Below are positions 7,922 through 12,906 of a stretch of 12,906 nt of DNA, piece after piece. The first letter of the stretch is position 1, and the number at the start of each line of letters is the position of its first letter. The stretch lies in the NCBI GenBank assembly GCA_045577475.1, contig JAZNIM010000068.1, positions 1 through 12,906 on the forward strand, written 5' to 3'. The translations under genes were made by a program, and so were the position numbers. Origin of the DNA: UMGS1387 sp045577475. GTDB taxonomy: Bacteria > Bacillota > Clostridia > Oscillospirales > CAG-382. The notes under the pieces are model-generated. The model did not search any database. It worked only from the letters and a program-made list of their open reading frames with translations, and was not told the DNA's origin.

Positions 7922-8188
7922 TTAATATTTTACCGGCTTTGAGGTAAGATACTTCTTAACCATAAGTGCAACCTTAAATGTTATGGCATGCTCAAACTCA
8001 CGAAGATCAAGTCCTGTAATCTTACGGATTTTCTCAAGTCTGTAAACAAGGGTATTTCTGTGTACAAACAGCTTTCTTGAGGTTTCCGAAACATTCAAAT
8101 TATTTTCAAAGAACGCCTGAATGGTCATAAGTGTTTCATGGTCAAGGCTTTCAAGAGAGCCCTTCTTGAACACTTCCTGAAGAAACAT
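7922..8188 (-). CDS. C-terminal helix-turn-helix part of the split regulator
   Basis: This 88-residue ORF opens with ATG only 3 nt after the TGA of the upstream half, so ribosomes could reinitiate; no clear separate ribosome site is seen. The sequence LNVSETSRKLFVHRNTLVYR (31-50) is the PucR-type helix-turn-helix, followed by LEKIRKITGLDLREFEHAI, the standard C-terminal helix region. Whether it is made as a free DNA-binding domain or fused by readthrough cannot be told from sequence. It ends 15 bp before ftsE. Confidence 0.75.
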   Translation of the reverse strand: MFLQEVFKKGSLESLDHETLMTIQAFFENNLNVSETSRKLFVHRNTLVYRLEKIRKITGLDLREFEHAITFKVALMVKKYLTSKPVKY

Positions 8189-8191
8189 TTC

Positions 8192-9007
8192 TCAAAGAGT
8201 TGTGGGAAGCTGATAAATAAGACGTCCGATACCCAGATTTTCATAGCTGATAACGCTCTTTTTGGTATCAAAAACCTTGCCCACTTCAATGGCAACCTGA
8301 CTTTCTCTGAAAGCCGTTGCAAGATCCTTTATATTTTCCGACACCGAGCCGATACCGATTGTTACGGAATGGAAAAACTCCGCACTTATGGTATCAACGA
8401 TGGAATGAGCCGTCTTTTCAAGCTCCTTGGGGTCAACTCCCGTCTTTACTTCCTTAACAAGGACAACATCGTTTTCGCCGATGCTTATAACATAGTCCTT
8501 ATTCTTATCGGGGAACATGTTCTGCATTATGTCGTAAGGAATTACCTCACCCTTTTCCGCAAAGCGCACGAAGAATACCGCTCTTGACGCCTCGGCATTG
8601 AAGTGAAGCTCCTTAGCCTTTATGTAAATATCGCTTGGGAGAATATTATCCAGAATAATGTTCTTGATAAAGCTTGACTTATCGTACTTTTCTCCGTAAA
8701 GGTTCTTGATATTGGTAAAGGAAACCGCAAGAACGGCACAAATATCCGCACTTTCTCTATCCTCACCCTGAACCATAATTATGTTATCAATTTTTGCATA
8801 GCTGCCCATAAGTCTGTAGGTGTTGCCCGATGACACAACAACCTCATCATCCCCTGAAAACAGTTCAGGCACATGGGTATGCTTCTCGCCAATGCGCACA
8901 AGCTCGCTGCAGGCAATCACTGTACCGGATTCATCAATTACCGCAACAGTTCTCTCAACCGTTTCTTTTAACTGGTTAATTACACTCTGAAATACTCTGG
9001 TAGACAA
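8192..9007 (-). CDS. N-terminal sensor and GGDEF-like part of the split regulator
   Basis: This 271-residue ORF starts at TTG with an AAAGGA site about 10 nt upstream. FQSVINQLKETVERTVAVID followed by ESGTVIACS resembles the start of CdaR-like sugar-diacid regulators, which carry a small-molecule sensor domain. The middle part, around SVTIGIGSVSENIKDLATAF (about 221-240), resembles the GGDEF-like domain of CdaR/PucR proteins, without cyclase motifs. It stops after RLIYQLPTTL and so lacks its DNA-binding domain. Alone it could at most act as a dimerisation or sensing fragment. It follows the 8-TM gene by 28 bp. Its effector and targets are unknown. Confidence 0.75.
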   Translation of the reverse strand: MSTRVFQSVINQLKETVERTVAVIDESGTVIACSELVRIGEKHTHVPELFSGDDEVVVSSGNTYRLMGSYAKIDNIIMVQGEDRESADICAVLAVSFTNIKNLYGEKYDKSSFIKNIILDNILPSDIYIKAKELHFNAEASRAVFFVRFAEKGEVIPYDIMQNMFPDKNKDYVISIGENDVVLVKEVKTGVDPKELEKTAHSIVDTISAEFFHSVTIGIGSVSENIKDLATAFRESQVAIEVGKVFDTKKSVISYENLGIGRLIYQLPTTL

Positions 9008-9035
9008 AAATAATCATTCCTTTCTATGCAAGCTT

Positions 9036-9914
9036 TTAGTCGCGAATGAGTCTTAATGTGTATATAATCGCAAAAACGATATATTCCACAAGAAATACCA
9101 TAAACATAACATTCATATCAACAGAGGTTGCAAGCTCCGCAAGCTTCAGTACGAAAGCCGGTACACCGTGTGCATCCTCCGAAAGACCTGTCGCATAATA
9201 AGCGGGCAGCGTTGTAAGGAATCTCACAAACATAAATACCGCTCCCAGAGCCGCCGACACATATGCGGGGAAAATAAGGAAGGAGCTTTTGCGCTTTTTG
9301 GAAAGCTTCATGCCCTTGATTTTCTTATCTACTATAACTATAGCCGCAACGCTTGCAGCAATAAGTGCAAGTTTGACAACTACATACAAAGCACTGAATC
9401 TGTACACAAGAAGATATACTGCAAGCACATTCACCGCCGTAATTACCGAGAACAGTGTAAAATCCGCATTGTAAATTTTTGAAACATAATAAACAACTGC
9501 GCAAACCACCGTAAAGGTAATGAAGAAGCCGTGCATTCCGCTTGCCTTATTTGTTCCGAAGCACAGCGCAAACACAAGCAGATAAAGTGCAAGAGCAAGG
9601 CAATTGGTGCTGGTAAAAATTCTGCCCGACTCATCTACTGCCTTCTTTTTGCTGTATACAAACCAGCCTACACACGCAGCCAGTGCAATCACACCGAGCA
9701 CTGCAAACCACGGACTCGAGAGCAGCCTGTAGAAGTTAAATGTGAGATTTTCACCGCCTGCCGCACTTAACATGCTTGTGCTTTCCATATTCAGCACCAG
9801 CAGAACAAAAATGCAGGCAATTGCAAAAACTCCCGTCATCTTATAGAAATCAATATCCGATTTCTTTAAGGGGCGTTTTGCATCGTTTTTTCTTCTGTTT
9901 TTCAAAATTGACAA
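9036..9914 (-). CDS. Unrecognised polytopic membrane protein, about 8 TM
   Basis: I place the start at TTG (9912-9914) because GGAG lies 8 nt upstream; a GTG at 9923 directly abuts that GGAG and has no room for a ribosome site. The product has 292 residues. The N-terminus is strongly basic (KNRRKNDAKRPLKK), then come about eight hydrophobic segments (roughly residues 28-44, 69-87, 104-120, 129-146, 152-171, 174-195, 211-233, 266-288), with a basic loop KKIKGMKLSKKRK at about 197-209. Cys, Tyr and Val are common in the TMs and no catalytic motif is visible. It follows rsmE by 38 bp and precedes the regulator by 28 bp, so it is co-transcribed with translation and division genes. I do not recognise the family. 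Confidence 0.8.
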   Translation of the reverse strand: MSILKNRRKNDAKRPLKKSDIDFYKMTGVFAIACIFVLLVLNMESTSMLSAAGGENLTFNFYRLLSSPWFAVLGVIALAACVGWFVYSKKKAVDESGRIFTSTNCLALALYLLVFALCFGTNKASGMHGFFITFTVVCAVVYYVSKIYNADFTLFSVITAVNVLAVYLLVYRFSALYVVVKLALIAASVAAIVIVDKKIKGMKLSKKRKSSFLIFPAYVSAALGAVFMFVRFLTTLPAYYATGLSEDAHGVPAFVLKLAELATSVDMNVMFMVFLVEYIVFAIIYTLRLIRD

Positions 9915-9952
9915 AATAAACACTCCGTATCTAAATATTTTTATTAACTTAA

Positions 9953-10699
9953 TTATTCAAGATTTCCCGTCAAAAGCATCAGTGCACTCAGCACGCACAA
10001 GGGTGCGGTTTCGGTGCGTAAAATTCTCGGTCCAAGTCCTGCAAGAGCAATTCCGGCATCACGGCACATCTGTGCTTCCTTATCGGAAATTCCCCCTTCA
10101 GGGCCTATCAGAAAGGATATACTTTTGACATTATCCCCCGATTTTGCCACAACCGCACTCAGCGGCGTATGTGACAAGTCCTCATAGCAGACAAATGTGC
10201 AGTCATCGCCCTTCATTTTTTCAAGAGCCTGTGAAAAGCTCACCGCATTTTCAACCGCAGGTATACGTCCCCTGCCACTTTGCATTGCCGCTTCCTTTGC
10301 GATTTTTTTCCAGCGTTCAAGTTTTTTTGACAGTGAAGCATCATCCGGTCTTGAAACACATCTTTCCGTTACAACCGGAACAATCTTCGCAACCCCCAGC
10401 TCCACGCTTTTCTGAATTACGCTTTCAAACTTATCGCTTTTCACAAGTGCCTGATACAGCGTCACCTCAACAGACGGCTCTGCCTTGCTCATCTGCTTTG
10501 AAACAACATCCATATAAACTTCATTTTTTGTAATTTCCGACACAACGCAGTCATACTCCACGCCGTCCTCGTCGCAAACCGTAAAGCTTTCGCCGGGTTT
10601 TGAACGAAGGGACAAAGAAATATGCTTTGCATCCTCTCCCGAAATCACAATCTTACTGCCGTCCACTGCGGCATTTTTATCTACAAAGAATCGTGGCAT
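9953..10699 (-). CDS. rsmE: 16S rRNA (uracil-1498-N3)-methyltransferase RsmE
   Basis: The 248-residue product is of normal RsmE length. I chose the ATG at 10697-10699 (MPRFFVDKN) because RsmE proteins begin this way and GGTGG precedes it; an upstream ATG at 10717 only adds MGGGGI. Residues 1-70 form the PUA-like RNA-binding domain, with GEDAKHISLSLR (21-32). The SPOUT methyltransferase part shows QALVKSDKFESVIQKSVELG (83-102), RWKKIAKEAAMQSGR (119-133), LIGPEGG (197-203) and LGPRILRTETA (222-232), the last two forming the S-adenosylmethionine knot. It methylates N3 of U1498 in 16S rRNA of the assembled 30S subunit. The start overlaps the end of prmA by 19 bp, a common prmA-rsmE pairing that implies coupled translation. 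Confidence 0.94.
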   Translation of the reverse strand: MPRFFVDKNAAVDGSKIVISGEDAKHISLSLRSKPGESFTVCDEDGVEYDCVVSEITKNEVYMDVVSKQMSKAEPSVEVTLYQALVKSDKFESVIQKSVELGVAKIVPVVTERCVSRPDDASLSKKLERWKKIAKEAAMQSGRGRIPAVENAVSFSQALEKMKGDDCTFVCYEDLSHTPLSAVVAKSGDNVKSISFLIGPEGGISDKEAQMCRDAGIALAGLGPRILRTETAPLCVLSALMLLTGNLE

Positions 10700-11676
10700 A
10701 ATACCACCGCCGCCCATTCCTGACTTTCGCAGAACTCCTTAACGGCAAGTCCGTTTTCCTTGAGTGCAGACGTAACCTCGCCGCTTCTTTCGGATATAAT
10801 TCCCGAAACAAGAAGATATCCGTCCTCTTTAAGCACCTTTTTGAACACAGGTGCCATCCAAATAAGCACATCCGCAACAATATTTGCCGCAATCAGGTCA
10901 TACTTTCTTGCGCATACCTTATTATAGAAATCAATATCATTTAGGATATTTCCCGCAAGGACACAGTATTTCCCGTTTTCAATCTTATTTTCGGCAAAGT
11001 TCTCCCCTGCTATTCTTGCAGAGTTTTCGTCAATATCAACAGCCGTAATAAACTCTGCACCAAGCAGCGAAGCCGCAATGCCAAGTATTCCGCTTCCGCA
11101 GCCCATATCAAGCACCTGAACCGCTCTGCCTTCAAGCTTTTCCATGTACTTTTCAACCATTTCAAGACATAGTCTTGTGGTTGTATGAGAGCCTGTTCCG
11201 AAGGAGCTGGACGGGTCAAGCTCAATAACGGTCTTTCCCTGAAGATGCTCCGAAAGGCTTTCCCATGAGGGCTTTATGCACAAATTCTTACCCACCGCAA
11301 AGGGCTTGAAATACTTTTTCCAGTTATTCTCCCAGTCCTGTTCTTCAATTTTCTTATCGGTAGTAACGCACAGTGTGCCGAACTTACCTTCTGTATCCTC
11401 GCTTCTCAGCTTGTCCATTGCCTTTTTTACTGCAAGAAGTGTTTCCACCCCCTGTGAATTTTCGGCAACGTAGAAGGTCACCGTCGTTTCACAGTCCTTG
11501 AGCTTTAAAAGGTCGTCCTCTATATAGTCAAAGTACACATCCTTGCCTTCAAGGAAATTGTTGAAATCCTCGCTGTCCTCCACCGCAAAGCCGTTTATGC
11601 CGTTCATAAGCAAAAGACCGCTGACAGGATCAATGCCTTGAGTGGTTGTGTGTACCACAGCTTCTATCCAAAACAT
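10681..11676 (-). CDS. prmA: Ribosomal protein L11 methyltransferase PrmA
   Basis: This 331-residue protein is the first gene of the leftward cluster; its ATG has an AAAGGA site. The N-terminal part (about 1-110) is the L11-recognition domain, and DWENNWKKYFKP (114-125) is the family linker region. The methyltransferase domain shows DPSSSFGTGSHTTT (154-167, usually DPGLAFGTGTHPTT), motif I VLDMGCGSG (188-196), acidic VDID (213-216) and ANIVADVL (264-271). It trimethylates amino groups on ribosomal protein L11 using S-adenosylmethionine. The DPSSSFG variant keeps the core GTGSH residues, so it should be active. The stop is TAG. Its leader carries two hairpins, described separately. Confidence 0.94.
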   Translation of the reverse strand: MFWIEAVVHTTTQGIDPVSGLLLMNGINGFAVEDSEDFNNFLEGKDVYFDYIEDDLLKLKDCETTVTFYVAENSQGVETLLAVKKAMDKLRSEDTEGKFGTLCVTTDKKIEEQDWENNWKKYFKPFAVGKNLCIKPSWESLSEHLQGKTVIELDPSSSFGTGSHTTTRLCLEMVEKYMEKLEGRAVQVLDMGCGSGILGIAASLLGAEFITAVDIDENSARIAGENFAENKIENGKYCVLAGNILNDIDFYNKVCARKYDLIAANIVADVLIWMAPVFKKVLKEDGYLLVSGIISERSGEVTSALKENGLAVKEFCESQEWAAVVLCHDSL

Positions 11677-11693
11677 AGGGTAATCCTTTCAGT

Positions 11694-11712
11694 TCCCGAC
11701 AAAACATCGGGA
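11694..11712 (-). promoter_or_regulatory. Hairpin beside the prmA ribosome site
   Basis: On the minus strand TCCCGA and TCGGGA pair over 6 bp with the 7-nt loop TGTTTTG. The stem ends a few nt upstream of the AAAGGA ribosome site of prmA. It is the second hairpin of the leader and could affect translation or protect the 5' end. Confidence 0.5.
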
Positions 11713-11722
11713 TATTTTGCAC

Positions 11723-11764
11723 AAAAAAACGTCCGTTTATTTTACACATATAGACGCCGGACGT
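11723..11764 (-). terminator. Attenuator-like terminator in the prmA operon leader
   Basis: Read on the minus strand, ACGTCCG pairs with CGGACGT over 7 bp around a 22-nt loop and runs straight into a run of T (seven counting the last stem base). This is the form of an intrinsic terminator, but no gene precedes it on this strand: the promoter at 11779-11807 starts transcription only about 8 nt before the stem. It therefore sits inside the prmA leader and would stop most transcripts unless something blocks it. Confidence 0.6.
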
Positions 11765-11778
11765 ATTTATTCTATCTT

Positions 11779-11807
11779 ATTTTATCTTTTTTTGTTGGTT
11801 TTGTCAA
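11779..11807 (-). promoter_or_regulatory. Sigma-A promoter of the prmA-led leftward cluster
   Basis: On the minus strand TTGACA (consensus -35) is followed by exactly 17 nt and TAAAAT (-10, 5 of 6). Transcription should begin near 11772. It is the main promoter upstream of prmA and faces away from the dapA promoter. The 81 nt between the two promoters is AT-rich. Confidence 0.85.
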
Positions 11808-11826
11808 TACGTTAGGGAGTATTTTT

Positions 11827-11841
11827 TATGAAAAATTCATA
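11827..11841. repeat. Short inverted repeat between the divergent promoters
   Basis: TATGAA-AAA-TTCATA is a 6-bp inverted repeat with a 3-nt centre, placed between the two divergent promoters. It could be an operator for either, but AT-rich inverted repeats this short also arise by chance. Confidence 0.25.
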
Positions 11842-11888
11842 TATTTTCGTTTCAAAACTGTGCAATAAGTCTAATTATTAAAAAAATC

Positions 11889-11917
11889 TTGACAAACGAG
11901 CACAAACGTGATAATAT
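11889..11917 (+). promoter_or_regulatory. Sigma-A promoter of dapA
   Basis: TTGACA (11889-11894), a 17-nt spacer and TAATAT (11912-11917) make a near-consensus promoter. A start near 11924 gives a transcript that includes the whole lysine aptamer, so this is the promoter that fits riboswitch control. The early transcript also holds a hairpin AAGTACTG/CGGTACTT (11929-11952) of unknown role. Confidence 0.85.
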
Positions 11918-11982
11918 TACATATGTAGAAGTACTGTGTGTTTTCGGTACTTTGTCAAGTATTTGTGCAATTTAATATAATG

Positions 11983-12173
11983 TTGATAGAGGTGCGTTTG
12001 ACAAAAGTAGCTTTTTCATGGTAAAATCTGCGTCAGCCCGTGGAGAAAAAGCAAAAGGGGAAAACGCCGAAGCGTCGGATTGGCTGTCCGAAAGCTGGGT
12101 GCAGGATTAACAGTTCTGCAACTGTCACGTAAGCAAAGTGCGTGTTGAGCTACTTTACGTGTTGTGCTATCGG
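11983..12173 (+). promoter_or_regulatory. Lysine riboswitch (L box) controlling dapA
   Basis: The segment carries the conserved L-box landmarks ATAGAGGTGCG, AAAGTAG, AAAGGGGAAAACGCCGAAGC, AGCTGGG and AACTGTCA. The stems can be read: P1 TTGATAG (11983-11989) with CTATCGG (12167-12173, two G-U pairs); P2 GCTTTTTC (12010-12017) with GAAAAAGC (12045-12052); P3 TCGGA/TCCGA (12075-12079, 12087-12091); P4 TGCAG/CTGCA (12100-12104, 12116-12120); P5 CACGTAA/TTACGTG (12126-12132, 12155-12161). The L2 loop CAGCC (12034-12038) is complementary to L3 GGCTG (12082-12086), the kissing contact of this class. Known L boxes bind lysine and shut off lysine synthesis or import. Here P1 formation would free the terminator downstream of it, so lysine is expected to turn dapA off. 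Confidence 0.93.
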
Positions 12174-12222
12174 ATAAGAGCACCCTAAAAAGGGTTTCTC
12201 AAAGCTTTTAACCGCCGATAGC
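12166..12222 (+). promoter_or_regulatory. Antiterminator pairing of the dapA riboswitch
   Basis: GCTATCGG (12166-12173), the 3' strand of P1, is perfectly complementary over 8 bp to CCGATAGC (12215-12222), which includes part of the 5' arm of the terminator. The stretch between them has its own small hairpin ACCCT/AGGGT. P1 and terminator, or antiterminator, can form but not both: this is the switch. Confidence 0.8.
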
Positions 12223-12238
12223 AAATTCGGCGTTTTTT
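12213..12238 (+). terminator. Riboswitch-controlled intrinsic terminator before dapA
   Basis: CGCCGA (12213-12218) pairs with TCGGCG (12227-12232) around an 8-nt loop and is followed by TTTTTT. It lies 62 nt before the dapA start codon and is the off-state structure of the lysine riboswitch. Confidence 0.88.
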
Positions 12239-12299
12239 GTTGCACAAAATCCCAACAAATAAATACAGCTAAACAACATTCCGAAGGGAGATATTTTTT

Positions 12300-12906
12300 A
12301 TGAAGAACACATTCAAGGGTGCAATTACAGCATTGATTACCCCCATGAAGGAAGACGGCAGTGTTGACTTTACCGCCTTCGAAAACCTTGTTGAGGACCA
12401 GATAAAAAACGACATTGATGCACTTGTTGTATGCGGCACAACAGGAGAATCGGCAACTCTTAACGACAGTGAGCACAGAGATTTAATCAAATGCTGTATA
12501 AATGCTGCAGCAGGACGTGTTCCCGTAATTGCAGGTACAGGCAGCAACGACACAAAGTATGCCATTGACCTTTCGGTTCATGCTTGTGAAATGGGTGCTG
12601 ACGGACTTTTACTTGTTACTCCCTACTACAACAAAACCACTCAGCGAGGCATTGTAAAGCATTTTACAACAATTGCCGATGAGGTCAACAAACCCATGAT
12701 TGTGTACAACGTTCCTTCAAGAACAGGCATGAACATTCAGCCTGCAACCTACAAGGAGCTTTCCTACCACGAAAATATTGTTGCGGCAAAGGAAGCAAAC
12801 GGCGACATTTCATCCGTTGCGGAAACAATCCACCTTTGCGGCGACAACCTTGACGTAATCTCAGGCAACGACGACCAGATTGTTCCCATCATGGCTCTTG
12901 GCGGTG
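12300..12906 (+). CDS. dapA: 4-hydroxy-tetrahydrodipicolinate synthase DapA, 3' end outside window
   Basis: The first 202 codons are present; the frame is open to the window edge. The ATG follows GGGAG by 9 nt. DapA condenses pyruvate with aspartate semialdehyde, the first step of the lysine and diaminopimelate branch. Active-site residues match the family: GTTGES with Thr47/Thr48, YYNK with Tyr109/Tyr110, YNVPSRTG with Tyr136 and Arg141, and the Schiff-base Lys164 in AAKEAN. ISGNDD (about 189-194) is the usual later motif. The lysine riboswitch upstream supports DapA over other members of this aldolase family such as N-acetylneuraminate lyase. About a third of the usual 290-300 residues is missing to the right. 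Confidence 0.95.
   Translation, partial: MKNTFKGAITALITPMKEDGSVDFTAFENLVEDQIKNDIDALVVCGTTGESATLNDSEHRDLIKCCINAAAGRVPVIAGTGSNDTKYAIDLSVHACEMGADGLLLVTPYYNKTTQRGIVKHFTTIADEVNKPMIVYNVPSRTGMNIQPATYKELSYHENIVAAKEANGDISSVAETIHLCGDNLDVISGNDDQIVPIMALGG

Larger units (their letters stand above)
7922..9007 (-). pseudogene. CdaR/PucR-type transcriptional regulator interrupted by one in-frame TGA
   Basis: The two ORFs at 8192-9007 and 7922-8188 lie in the same frame and are parted only by a TGA (8192-8194) and one Glu codon. Joined they give a 360-residue protein (with the TGA counted as a residue), normal for the CdaR/PucR class: an N-terminal sensor-like domain, a middle GGDEF-like domain and a C-terminal helix-turn-helix. 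No frameshift is needed. The TGA lies in RLIYQLPTTL-stop-EMFL, just before the DNA-binding domain. From memory of relatives this position is often Cys, one base from TGA. It may be a nonsense mutation, a sequencing error, tolerated readthrough, or a split gene translated by reinitiation. Confidence 0.7.

Noticed and set aside
7922..9007. General reassignment of TGA to a sense codon in this organism
   Set aside because: All other genes read through without any in-frame TGA, and the Trp codon checked (end of the P-type-like protein) is TGG. A single TGA in one gene does not support a changed code.
9953..9990. Promoter-like TTGACG upstream of the 8-TM gene
   Set aside because: It lies in the last codons of rsmE and has no -10 at a suitable distance.
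11680..11748. A 5' leader ORF starting ATGTGTAAAATA upstream of and overlapping prmA
   Set aside because: It has no ribosome site, lies inside the hairpin and T-run, and its reading is driven by AT-rich sequence; no run of a single amino acid suggests a leader peptide.
11723..11764. The prmA leader as a T-box or other known riboswitch
   Set aside because: The leader is under 100 nt and has neither the T-box sequence nor other conserved aptamer landmarks.
12150..12565. Minus-strand ORFs across the riboswitch and dapA
   Set aside because: They overlap a clear riboswitch and the dapA coding sequence on the other strand and show no family features.

Overview
The window suggests a low-to-mid GC, Gram-positive-type Clostridia genome, probably of the Ruminococcaceae/Oscillospiraceae group. 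That placement is an inference from family content: a CdaR/PucR-like regulator in front of ftsEX, a lysine riboswitch on dapA, AGGAGG-type ribosome sites and strong TTGACA/TATAAT promoters. No mobile element, CRISPR array, tRNA or rRNA was seen.

Layout: positions 170-11676 hold one long leftward (minus-strand) gene cluster, and 12300 to the right edge holds the start of rightward dapA. In transcription order the leftward cluster is prmA, rsmE, an unrecognised 8-TM membrane protein, a CdaR/PucR-type regulator broken by one in-frame TGA, ftsE, ftsX, an EnvC-like M23 hydrolase, an S41/PDZ protease, rlmB, and a very large acidic membrane protein that reads as a degenerate P-type ATPase. Gaps are short or genes overlap (prmA/rsmE 19 bp, ftsE/ftsX 8 bp). 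The exceptions are an 86 bp gap with a hairpin before the S41 gene and a 110 bp gap with its own promoter before rlmB. Three stable hairpins at 25-158 close the cluster at the left edge.

The 623 bp divergent region 11677-12299 carries regulation in both directions. Leftward there is a TTGACA-17-TAAAAT promoter whose transcript would almost at once enter a terminator-like hairpin plus T-run, then a second hairpin next to the prmA ribosome site. Rightward there is a TTGACA-17-TAATAT promoter, a complete lysine riboswitch aptamer (P1-P5 and the L2-L3 kissing pair are all readable), an 8-bp antiterminator pairing, and an intrinsic terminator before dapA.

How the genes work together: PrmA, RsmE and RlmB modify the ribosome (protein L11, 16S and 23S rRNA). 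FtsE/FtsX form the division-linked ABC complex that, in known systems, activates an extracellular coiled-coil peptidoglycan hydrolase; the EnvC-like M23 protein next door is the obvious partner, and the S41 protease may process envelope proteins. DapA makes the lysine/diaminopimelate precursor and is controlled by lysine.

The points most worth a second look are the pseudo-P-type ATPase, the TGA inside the regulator at a position where I would expect Cys, the Ser-to-Cys change at the S41 nucleophile position, and the attenuator-like leader of the prmA operon.
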